From: Lathyrus oleraceus
Taxonomy: Eukaryota; Streptophyta; Magnoliopsida; Fabales; Fabaceae
DNA length: 64,000 nt
NCBI RefSeq assembly: GCF_024323335.1
Contig: NC_066584.1
Span: forward strand, 240,897,994 to 240,961,993
Reading direction: 5' to 3'
Below, one piece after another: positions 31,402-42,473 of this stretch (position 1 is the stretch's first letter; each line of letters opens with the position of its first letter). Under the pieces are notes generated by a model. It ran no database searches and was not told where the DNA came from. It was given only the letters and a program-made list of their open reading frames with translations. Made by a program: the position numbers and the translations under genes.

Positions 31402-34400
31402 TTATGAATGACCGTAGGAACATCCACAGCGACCCAATTGTGGAAGGTCCCTCCAGGAATAACAAAGTTGCTCAAATCCTCTGCATCCTCTTCCAGAATA
31501 GCAGCAGTTTCTTCAGTCTGATCGGCGTGGATGAAACCTCCACTCTTGAACAGCCCTTGCTCGTTGAATGCCCCAGAAGAATAGCCAATGCCAGCCCGGG
31601 ACTTGTTGTCTTCAAGCTCAATCATCTTTCCTAACCCAGCAACTGCACCACATTCAATGGCCAGTTTCGCATCACGATAGGAAGCAAATGAAGGAGACTT
31701 CTTCTCAATTGGCTCAGCAATAGATAAAGCTTGGAAAGGCGTTCCAACTTCATCCTCAGCATCAATATATGAGAAAGAAGACAAGTGGCTAACCAGGAGA
31801 GCCTTTTCTCCCCCTACCACAACCAGTTTCTTATTCTTGACGAATTTCAGCTTCTGGTGTAGGGTGGATGCCACGGCGCCAGCCTCGTGAATCCATGGTC
31901 TACCAAGGAGACAACTATACGATGGGTGGATATCCATAACCTGAAAGGTGACCTGGAAATCACTTGGTCCAATCTTGATTGGGAGATCAACTTCCCCAAT
32001 CACGGTCTTGCGCGACCCATCGAAAGCTTTCACAACACCACCACTCTGCCTCATGGGAGGCCCCTGATATGACAATCTCGAGAGGGTGGTCTTCGGCAAT
32101 ACATTCAAAGATGACCCAGTGTCCACCATCACGTTGGACATGGCGTCGTTCTTGCAGTTCATAGAAATATGTAAAGCCATGTTGTGGTCTCTTCCCTCCT
32201 CAGGGAGATCAGCGTCACAGAAACTCAAAGTGTTGTAAGCAGTGATGTTTGCAACAATAATGTCAAACTGCTCAGTTGTGACGTCGTGATCAACATAAGC
32301 CAGATCCAACACTTTCTGCAGAGCCTCCCTATGAGGTTCTGAATTCAGAAGCAAAGATAGTACAAAGATTTTGGACGGCGTTTGTAGAAGCTGATCTACA
32401 ACATTGTACTCACTCTTCTTGATGAGCTTCAGCATCTCATCACAGTCTTCATTCACAATGCCACTAGGGCCAACAGAAGAAGTAGGAGTCTTTTGTACAG
32501 AGGAGGGTTTGGCAACAGATGCCGGATTCGGAACATTCACTGCAATCCCAACCGGACGCTCAGCAGAATCAGAAACAACATGAGTCTTCGGGGGTGTAGA
32601 AAACACACGACCACTACGGGTCAACCCGCTTACATCAACAATATTTACTACAGAGGTTGAAGGCAACTGCACTTCCTTCCCATCTTCAACAGGAACAGCA
32701 CTGTAACGAAAGGGAATCGCTTTCTCTGAAGAATAAGGCACAGGGCCTGCAGGCTTGATGACCAGAGAAGGAGAAACCTTCTGTTTGCTGCCATCATATC
32801 GGATGACAACAGGCTCTGGGATTTTGAACACAGGAGAAATCACATTCACCTCAGGTTCATCTTCATTAACGTTTCTGTTCTGCAGAATCTCAATAGTCCC
32901 ATCATCTAGCAACTCTTGAAGATCCTTTCGCACTTGGCGACAACCCAATCTATTGACGGAGCAGATACGGAATTTGTCATGGTCGTGCTCCAGATGACTG
33001 TCGAATATGGCTTACATATTTGACCTTGTATTTGCCAGGGCAACCCTGGACCATGTTAACTGACTTCCCATGCTCGGGCAATGGGTTCTTCTTAACATTG
33101 GGGCCTGAGTCCTCGAAACTCAATATACCGCATCTCACAAGGTCTTGAACCTTAGTCTTCAACTGAAAGCAGTTCTCTACATCGTTGCCCGGAGCGCCAG
33201 AATGATAGACACAGTGCAAATCAGGCTTATACCACCACTGTGGGTTAGCAGGTATAGCCGGAGGATCCCTAGGAGTAATCAGTTTCCGCTCTATTAAAGA
33301 GGGATACAGCTCTGCATACGATACCGGAATCGGATCGAAAGTGATCTTCTTCCTCTCATAATTCTGACCAGCTGGATTACTACTGCGAGGCTGGTAGGCC
33401 TGCTGCTGAGGGCGATTCTATTGTTGATGATAAGGTTGAGGAGATTGTTGTTGATTGTGTTGCTGATGTTGATAATTATCCCTGAGAACAGGTGCTACAT
33501 TAGCCACCTGGTGCTGATGACGCATTGGCATCCTCTTATCAAAGGGTCTTCTGGGTTTAACATGGGATTGTACAACATGTGCCTCCCCATCTTTCTTCTT
33601 AAATGCCCCATATCGTTTAGAAGAGCCTTCATCTTTAGACAAACGTCCTTCCCGGACTCCTTCCTCCAATCGCATCCCCATGTTCACCATTTCAGTGAAA
33701 TCAGAGGGAGCACTTGCAATCATCCGCTCATAATAGAATGAACTAAGAGTCTTCAGAAAGATCTTAGTCATTTCCTTCTCTTCCAGCGGAGGAGTAATCT
33801 GAGCTGCCAGCTCTCGCCACCTCTGGGCGTACTCTTTGAATGTCTCTTTGTCCTTCTGAGACATGGCTCTGAGTTGATCACGGTCAGGAGCCATATCAAC
33901 ATTATATTTGTATTGCTTGACGAAAGCTTCGCCAAGATCGTTGAAGGAATGGATGTTTGCACTATCAAGGCTCATATACCAACGAAGAGCTGCACCAGAC
34001 AAACTATCCTAGAAGTAATGAATCAGCAGCTGATCATTATCTGTTTGAGTAGACATTTTCCTGGCATACATGACCAGGTGACTGAGCGGGCAGGTGTTCC
34101 CCTTATACTTCTCAAAGTCTGGGACTTTGAATTTGACGGGTATCTTAACACCGGGAACCAAACAGAGTTCAGCAGCAGACTTGCCGAACAAATCTTTCCC
34201 TCGAAGGGTCTTCAATTCCTTGCGGAGTTCAAGGAATTGGTCATTCATCGCATCCACTTTTTCATTAACATCTGGGCCCTCAGACGGCTCAGAATGATAG
34301 ATGGTGTCGTCTACCCTGGGAATGGTATGCACGACAGGAGGAGGCATCGCAAGGACCGGGCTAGATGCCGGCATGGAAGCAAATGTAGGAGCTGGAAGAT

Positions 34401-34635
34401 CTGGCATAAAACTTGGAGGCATACCCCACGGAAACCCGCCTGGCATGGCTGGCATGAAATGGGCACTGGCAGTTGGCATTGTTGACGAAGCAACCTCAGA
34501 AATAACAGTCCTCTGGGGAGGAGTTGCAGGAGGCGGAGACGGTTGATTCTGAGCAGCCAAGAATTGCTCCATCAGAGCGCTCAATCTGGAGACCTCTTCC
34601 TTCAGCTCACGGTTCTCTTGTTCTAACTGATCCAT
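31392..34635 (-). pseudogene. Ogre D gag-pro
   Basis: Start ATG at 34635 (MDQLEQENRELKEEV), a coiled-coil-like N-terminus followed by a Pro/Met-rich segment. The capsid-like block includes VPDFEKYKGNTCPLSHL and AFVKQYKYNVDMAPDRDQL, then a Gln-rich stretch. The knuckle reads CVYHSGAPGNDVENC, in which the second His of the family pattern is Asn (E keeps GHDVENC). Protease has VDTGSSLNVLP, intact. Breaks: TAG at 34009-34011 and 33418-33420, both in glutamine contexts when compared with E, and a deletion of about 45 bases near 33000 that shifts the frame into the next segment (32948-31392). Confidence 0.9.
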
Positions 34636-34936
34636 CACTCTTGCAGAATTAGCTCGGGTGTAGTACCGATGAGTCAGCTTGTCTTCAAAATAAATGAAGA
34701 GCAAACTATCAGATCACAGACAAGAAGACCAGAACAATACCTGCTTATGCAAGATGATGCATGCAATGCTCGTGCATATGCTTTGTTTTTATTTCAAGGA
34801 ACTTTTAGGGTATCATTTGCAAATTTTGGAATTTAAAGCATTTAATCGCATATGGAAAACATCTCATCAAATATATTCGAGACAAAGAAGTACAACATTA
34901 TCAATCATATTACAAGGGAAAAGGAAAATAAACATC
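34636..34936 (-). other. Spacer between ORF1 and gag of D
   Basis: About 300 bases without a conserved frame. E has an equivalent spacer (51093-51403). Confidence 0.7.
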
Positions 34937-36385
34937 CTATGGATCCCTAGAAGCTCGAGATGTCGGAAGACGAGATGCACAAAGCCTCTTGATCTCTCTC
35001 TCGTATGCTGCTTCCATATCCGCTTTCTCCTTAGCAAGTCGATCATACTTCCTCTTCCAGGATTTGGAAGACTGAGGAAGCAGAGAAGTCCAGGTATCAT
35101 TCAGATCATCTATCACCTGATGCTCGAGGAATTTGATCAGAGCGTCCTTCTCCTTAAGCTGTTGAAGCAACTCTTCTCTTTCACGGATCCAGGCACGTGA
35201 AAGATCTTCGTCTCTCAACTCCTCTACGCCTTGGTTAGGGAGGGTTGAAGGCCCAGCCACATCCAAAGGTGTAGGTCTCGGATAATCATAAGGCATGAGA
35301 TACTCTGATGCTCTCTGCCTGACCCAAGTCGTATATGGCTCCAAAGCAATGCAGTTCTTCGGACCCAAATCACTTCTACCCTTCTTGTGAATCTTGCGCC
35401 AAGCGCGGACCATCCTGGCTTTCAGGCCTTGGGGATCTTTACCCTCCTGAAAGAACACACCTTCTAACAGAATGTTATGAGGTTTATCCTTTAGGGGGAA
35501 CCCAAGCTGACGACGTGCTAAGATAGGGTTGTAGCTAATCCCACCACATGTACCAAGAAGAGGCACATTAGGGAATTCACCACAATACTCAATGATCTGA
35601 ACTGTATCATACACGCGATCATACCAAGAGATATCGTCATTAGTGAGAGACATAAGTCTCGTAGACCACCGTAGACATCCCTTGTTCTCCTTGAAAGCGA
35701 CCGTCTGCGGTAAGTGAGAAATAAACCACTTATACAACAGAGGCAAACAGCACACAATAGCTCCTCCACCCTTTGCATTCCTCAGATGCAAAGAGAAATA
35801 GGTATCACCCAAGAGAGTAGGAACGGGATTAAGAACAGAAAAGATCCTAATGGCGTTCACATCCACAAATTTGTCGATGTTGGGGAACAATACCAATCCA
35901 TAGATGAGCAGCACAAATATGGCCTCAAAGGCATCCTCACTCATGGCCTTCCCATAAACGGTAGCTTGAGCGATGAGGAAATCAGAAGGAAGACCCTAAA
36001 TTCCACCTTTGGTGGTCATATGCGCTTCAATCAGGGATTCATCTATGTGCAACAAGTCTGCGATCTCTCGAGAAGTCGGAATACTCTCTAAGCCACTGAA
36101 CGGTACCTGATCCAGAATAGGAATACCCACAAGATGAGCATACTCCTCGAGCGTAGGCAATAGCTGAAAGTCTGGAAAAGAGAAGCAGTGATACAGAGGA
36201 TCATAGAACTGTGCCAAAGTACTCATCAACCCTTCATCGACCTGAGTAGTCAACAGAGGCAGAAGCTTCCCATAACGAGCTTTGAAACCCAAGGGATCTA
36301 ATACATAAGATGTCAGATTCCTTAACTCTTTTAGATCGGGTTGTCGAAAGCTGTACTTCTTTGTATGCCTTTTTGGTCTTTCCAT
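34937..36385 (-). pseudogene. Ogre D ORF1 (unknown function), one in-frame TAG
   Basis: Start ATG at 36385 (MERPKRHTKKYSFRQPDL), 483 codons in one frame to 34937, interrupted only by TAG at 35996-35998 where E has a glutamine codon. The N-terminal part resembles a plant domain of unknown function seen in many Tat-type ORF1 proteins (FYDPLYHCFSFPDFQLLPTLEEY). The C-terminal 130 residues are rich in charged residues and look like a coiled coil (REREELLQQLKEKDAL). ORF1 upstream of gag is diagnostic of Ogre; its role is not known. Confidence 0.88.
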
Positions 36386-37380
36386 GTCTGAAAATTTTGC
36401 AAATAAACCCTTTAAGTTCCTTGAAAATTTTCTGATTTTTCTGATGACATGAATGCAGATGAATGCATGAATGTATGAATGCAACAATCACACTCAAGGA
36501 TCAAGCAAAACACACCAGACAAAGGTCATGGGAAAGCTCATAGTATCCTTAATATCAATCATCCATTTTGGTGGATTATGGTTTTCACCTTATCGACACC
36601 CAAGTTCCATTGATATTAACGATACATGAACCGGCTCAATCATCCTTAATATCAATCATCCATTTTGGTGGATTATGGTTTTCACCTTATCGACACCCAA
36701 GTTCCATTGATATTAAGGATGTCTGAACGACTCAACCATGAATCACGAGTTTGTTGAGAGTCACGAGCATGGAGTCTCGGTTAAGAACCACCCAAAGGGA
36801 GTGTACTAGGGTTTAAACATGCCGAACATGTTCTACAAGAGGTTCCCATAGTCATCATCCCATCTTTCGAATATTATCGGAGGAACGAATACTCGTATTC
36901 CAGAAATATTCTCAAGAGAGACTCTTATGAGTGTAGTATCGTGTAACAATCGCATCAGATCTTACATCTGAACGACCTCCGCACTACGTCCTAGAAATAG
37001 GCCAAGATGGGCTTGGTAAACTAAGGTCCTTGGCTTCTAAGGAACATGTTAAAAGAATAATGCCTAACCACAAATAACTTGTGTGACATTATTAATCCAA
37101 CATGACCTCCACCAAGTGAATGGACTCGCAAGTCAACTTGCTAAGGAATACTCCACACAAGTCGACGAGACTATGCCATTCTCCTATCCTAAGGTACACT
37201 CGAGTTCGGGTATAGAACTCATCTCACAGAGATCACCAAGCAAACAAGCAATTGTATATCAAGCAATTCAATCATTACAATCAATACAGTAATCCCAAAT
37301 TGTACAAAAATATGTCATATAACAAATAAACAAATATCATACAACAAGGGTGAAAAGTAGGCAAAACCACCAAGGATTGC
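36386..37380 (-). other. Leader of D upstream of ORF1
   Basis: About 1 kb untranslated. It contains two copies of a 79-base inverted-repeat unit (36545-36624, 36642-36720). The remainder is colinear with the leader of E (52856-53750) and shows no frame. Confidence 0.75.
36545..36720. repeat. Tandem copies of a 79-base hairpin unit in D leader
   Basis: Each copy starts ATCCTTAATATCAA and ends TTGATATTAAGGAT, which are inverted repeats, so each can fold into a stem of about 14 bp. The second copy (36642-36720) has perfect ends; the first (36545-36624) has one changed base at its right end (AACGAT). E has one copy (53015-53093). Confidence 0.92.
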
Positions 37381-37398
37381 TCCCCAGCAGAGTCGCCA
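37381..37398 (-). other. Primer binding site of D (tRNA-Arg type)
   Basis: TGGCGACTCTGCTGGGGA on the minus strand, six bases (GAAAAG) after the LTR end GCTACA. Identical in E. Confidence 0.88.
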
Positions 37399-37404
37399 CT
37401 TTTC

Positions 37405-40400
37405 TGTAGCGGTGTATTCGTCACTTTATGATTTATTAATTAAATCAAAAGCAAAGCATACAAAGATAGAGTCGCCACCGCACTTTTATTTATCCAAAGG
37501 AATGTCTAAAAAGCGAACAAAAGCCTAAGAAGTTTTACACATAGAAAACTAATGAAAAGGTCAGAGATCTGGGTAAGGGGTTAATTACGCAATGGGAAGG
37601 TGTTAGGCACCCAAAACGTCCTAGGTACTCCTAGGGAGCCCTTTTCACAACTTGTTGTATGAAATGTTATTTGTTTATGAAATATTTATTGTGCAAACAT
37701 GATTGAAGGGATGAGAAAAGAATATACAATTTTTATTGTTTTTTTGTTTGAACGGATGAACCCGTTGCCTACGTACCTTTCCATGGAAGGTAAGGATCAA
37801 AACGCCGTAGTTCAGCTAAAAGATTTCCAAAAAGTAAGTGAGTGGATTGATTTTAAACAAAAGCCCTAAGGTCTTTCATTATCCACGGGAGAAAACTCAA
37901 CCTATATCCACAACAAGTCCACCATGTGAGAATAGCTTCGACATACTAGAGGGGTTAACCCTGTTTTCAGTATGGAAGTCTTACGGTTCGATCACTAAGG
38001 ACAAAAGGCGAGATTAACATCAACCACTAAGATAATTGAGATCTATGGCTAATGTATGAAAACTTGATTAAGAAGTGGACTTGGGCCACAAAAGCAATTG
38101 AGTGAGTGAAATTAACCAGTTTGGAGTATTCACAAAAATGAAGTCAAAGTATGATTAGAATTCAATTCAAAAGAAGTGTTGTGAAAATGAAGTTTGAAAA
38201 ATCAGAGGCTTAGGGCCTAGGTTTCTAATTTGAAAAACAGATGAAAATGTTTGCACAATAGTTTTTGAGTTTCTGGTTAACATGCAAATGGAGGTTTAAA
38301 GAAACAAAAGGTGGGAGGGTTAAGGGATGTAAAACTTCTCAGATGTTCACCTCTTGAGATCATATGTAAATGATTCAAGTGATTTCCTTTGGAAAAGGCA
38401 ACAAGCAAATAACAGATGAACAAAGTAAATGGATACCGGATGCCAATCAATGGACTTATTCCAATCTCCTAAAACAAAATGGATACCAGATGCCAATCAA
38501 TGGACTTATACCAATCTCCTAAAACAAAATGGATACTAGATGCCAATCAATGGACTTATTCCAATATCACAAAACAAAATGGATACCAGATGCCAATCAA
38601 TGGACTTATTCCAATATCACAAAACAAAAAGAAACATGGATACCAGATGCCAATCTATGGACTTATACTAGTCTCACAAAACAAAGAAACAAGGATACCA
38701 GATGCCAATCTATGGACTTATACTAGTCTCCTACCATATCATAGGAAACAACTGCCAATCAATGGACTTATGCTTGCCTCCTCCATGGACAAAACAAAAT
38801 GTTACAAAGTAATGAACAATGTTTATGAAATGATATACAAGTAATGATGAGAAATGCACAAAGGCACACTCAAGCAAATATGCACAGATGAATCAAGTAA
38901 GCAAACAAACAAGTCAATTAGCACACACTATACACAATCAATTAGGCTCAATCAAGGTTAGGCTTTCCAGCCAACTGGAATGGGGTGATTTGAGCTCTTA
39001 ACCCTAACATTGAGAGTTAGGGTGAAGCAGATGAAATGGAGATGAGGGGTGTGCCTCATAGCTCTTATCCCTGGTCAGGGAGAGCTTTGATCAATGGAAA
39101 GTGTGGGAGTTCAGAAAGTAGGAACTCTTCTCCACAAATGATTGACTCTATAAGATCTTGGGTTCTTATTCACAATGCATCAACACATGGTGTGAGCAAG
39201 GTGAATGACACACTGAGTAGCAGGAGATGGATTACACATCTCTTTTATCTGCCAATTGCCTCTTAAGAGGACTTTACCTGCTTGGCACAAAATTAAACAA
39301 TCACAAGCATTGCCTCTTAAGGAGGGCTTCAGACAGGTGCCTGTCAAAGTAACATGACAGATCTTCCAGACTACATGAAGATTAGGGATTATACCTAAGT
39401 GGTTAAGCAACCAAGCAAAGCAAAGTTCAAATGAACTTAAAGCAACTTAGGTACCTGTGGAAACACTAAACAAATCAGTACAATACTCAGACAAACAGAC
39501 AACAGTCAATAAGCAACAGACAATCCCAATGTACAACAGGTGTAAGCCATAAGGTAAACTCAAATGATTTAGCATCAACCTACAAGACACACAAATGTTA
39601 GTAATCAATTTCAAACATCAATATTCACATGATGAAGCATCATCAACTATGGAACTTGGATGCTTAAACCTGAAATCAAAGCTCAAATGTAAGCAACAAA
39701 CCACTAGGTCAAAGTCTAGGGTCAAAGATGGAGAAAAAAATTCAAAACAGGAGCTGACATTCAACACATTGCAACTTCAAACACATATTGACATATCCTA
39801 AAAAGGCTCACATCAAAATCAATCATCAAATGCATTTCATGATCAAAAGAAGTCAAAGGCAATTTCAAAGCTCATATGTGATCAACATGAATGAAAAATT
39901 CAAATCAAAACAGAAATGATTCAAATAAATCTGGAAAAATTCAAGGGCATTCAAGACATCTAGCATGATTAACATACAAAAAATCAGAAGAATCAGAGAT
40001 CATTTAGCATGGAAATCAAGTTGCACAAGTTGGACAATCAAAGGTGTGACACAAATTGTCACACCAAGTTAACACAAGCATAAAACATAAATGGTAATTT
40101 AGAAAAATGTCAAACCAAAACCAAAATGTCCAGCAATGTGTCTAGAATCAACATGCAAAATTTCAAGTTCATTGGATCAAAATCAAGCATTTCACAATGA
40201 GATAAGCAAGGCAAGGTCACAAGTAGACATATGATCAATCAACCTAGAACCAAATAAAATCCAGCCGTGCACAATTTTGGAAATCATGATCATAAAAAAC
40301 TAGACAGAATAGGGAGCATTTTGCAAAAAAATGGGATGAAATTGGATCAATTTTCAATTTGTTATGATTTTTCTAAGTTGATGAAAAAATAGAAAATGAA

Positions 40401-42473
40401 AATAAGCATGGCATGTGAAAATAAGGAGGGAAAGGCAAAAATCATGACGCATTTGAAAAAGTCCCTTCGCTGGGAATCGAATCCGGTATGGATTCAAAAA
40501 GAAGCGCGCGCTTCCAAAACGACAGCGTTTTGGAGCAAAACCCTAAGCCTGGCAAAATCTCCAGAATTTCGTAGCTAATGATGAACTCGTAGCGAAACCG
40601 TGGCAAGTTCGTAGCAAATTCTGGAAAACGTGATGATCTTCATATTCCTCATGAAGATGAAGATGAACTTCAAATGCTAATTTCCAGAAAATCCAAAAAC
40701 ATTCCAGAATCCAACAAAAATTCTGGAAAACGTGATGATCTTCATATTCCTCATGAAGATGATCATCATTTCATGCACATCAAAGATCAACAATCACATC
40801 ATGCTAAAACATCATAACCAGATTGAATCGAAGAAAATAAAAAATGACATCAAACTTTCAATCATGCATAACTTCATGGATAATGCACCATTTCACTCAA
40901 TTTTTATGTCAGAATCATCACCAAGCAAAGATCTACATGAATATCATAATGAATTTGAGATTAAGTGAGGTCGAAGATTAACCTCTTGAAGAGCAGAACC
41001 TTTGAACTGCACTATCCAAGGTTGGTAATGATCCAAAGCTCCTCTATAATGCTTATGGAGTTGATTGATGGAAAAATTGGAGCTCAAACAAGCACGAATC
41101 CAGTTGATTTTGAAATCTCCATTGAACCTTCAAGCTTCATGTATGATCAAATATGGCACGAATTGCTTTAAGTCCACGTCCAATCTTGCTCAGAAATGCT
41201 TCATGATCATGATTCCAACAAGAGAAAATGCTTTTGTGTGAGAAAATTGCAAGTTCTTGATGAGAGAAAATTTTGGTTGATTTTGAGATCTAGATCTGAA
41301 AACTGTTGTTAATGGCAAATGCAATTGTGATTATCCTTATATATCCCTTGCTAATCATACTGAAAACAAGTTTAAGTCAAAGCCAAGTGAAATTAACAAG
41401 TTGCAAGGTGTGTGCACAAAATTGGATTTTCACCTCATGCCTTTCATGCATGCGTGAACAATGCCAAAATAAGGCCCAAAACCACTTAAACAAAGTCCAT
41501 GCACACTTTGGAATTGATATTTTATGCATATGATCAACCAAATTGATTTTAGAAATTTTCCTTCCAAAAACTTCATGAATGAGCATATGATCATGAAAAG
41601 GAAATTCGTGCCATCTAATGGATGTTTTGGAAACTACATGTTATGAGGAACAAAATGCAAAAAGAACCACCAAAATTGGAGCCTTGGTTCAAAAGTTATG
41701 CCCATTTGAATTTTTGAACACACTTTGCCATGATTGGATCATATCTCCTCAACCACACATCATAAATCCATGATCTTGGACTTTTTGGAAATGGGAGAGA
41801 AAGATCTACAACTTTCGTGTTCAACAAAATTTAATTTGAAGCTTTTTTGATGATGTAAGATTGAGTTGAAGTTGGTCCAAAACCTTTCCTTTTTTGGAAA
41901 TTTCAAATTATGGGTCACTTTCTATTTTGGGAAATTTTTGACTAGACCTCAAATTCTTCACTGTGAGTGTTTGAAATGTCAAATGAGACTTGTTTGAATA
42001 TGAATGAAGTATCTCTAATCACTTCCCACCTCCAAATCCACAGTTGACTTTGCAGTTGACTTTCTAGGTCTTCAGATGACTTGAAAATGTTCTGATGAAA
42101 TTCAAGCCTCTACCACTTGGGATTTTGCTTCAAAATGACATCATAACTCATATCAACTCTTGTGAATGATTGTGGGGTCCAAATCTCAAGAGTGACAACC
42201 ATCTATTGCTCAATGAATGCCTTTGATGTGCTTGACCTGTTATTACTTCATCTGCAAGACAAAGGTTAGATGACATATTTTTGTACTTTTGGTTAGTGAT
42301 CAAAAGAAAAGCAATGACATATGAATGCAAGGAATGCTTGGTGATCAAGAACCACTCAAAAGAGGATAACCCACCCACAGGGAAGGAAGCAAGGTGTCCA
42401 ATGATCCTTGAGGTCATGCAATGATATGATATGATGTCATGAGGGATCTTAGGGACAAAATTGAGGTTTTACA
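37405..42473 (-). repeat. 5' LTR of Ogre D (5069 bp)
   Basis: On the minus strand from TGTAAAACCTCAATTTTG at 42473 to GCTACA at 37405. Length fits Ogre LTRs. It contains a tandem array of 50-base units (38431-38790) and segments homologous to LTR fragment F, such as the GTGACAATTTGTGTCAC palindrome near 40055 and the block near 38970-39370. Frames in it are not genes. Its outer neighbour is F in the opposite orientation. Confidence 0.88.
38431..38790 (-). repeat. Tandem array of about seven units (50-57 bp) in LTR of D
   Basis: Units begin GGATACCAGATGCCAATC at 38431, 38481, 38531, 38581, 38638 and 38693, with a last partial unit near 38750. The first four are exactly 50 bases apart; later ones are 57 and 55 because of short A-rich inserts. 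The plus-strand ORF through it simply reads the repeat. Confidence 0.93.

Larger units (their letters stand above)
27540..42473 (-). mobile_element. Ogre D: Tat-lineage Ogre retrotransposon, 3' end interrupted by B/C
   Basis: On the minus strand: 5' LTR 42473-37405 (5069 bp), primer site, long leader, ORF1, gag, protease, putative intron, RT, RNase H, integrase and the start of the 3' UTR. The compound B/C element is inserted at 27540, so the rest of the 3' UTR and the 3' LTR should lie left of the window. The ORF1, the intron, the tRNA-Arg-type primer site and the giant LTR are hallmarks of Ogre. D is itself inserted into the plus-strand LTR F. Confidence 0.92.

Noticed and set aside
37381..37398. 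Fragment of a tRNA gene
   Set aside because: Only the 18 bases complementary to a tRNA 3' end are present, directly next to an LTR; it is a primer binding site.
38479..38844. Open frame of 121 codons on the plus strand
   Set aside because: It reads the 50-base tandem array of the D LTR in frame; the repeated peptide is a by-product and there is no homologous protein in F.
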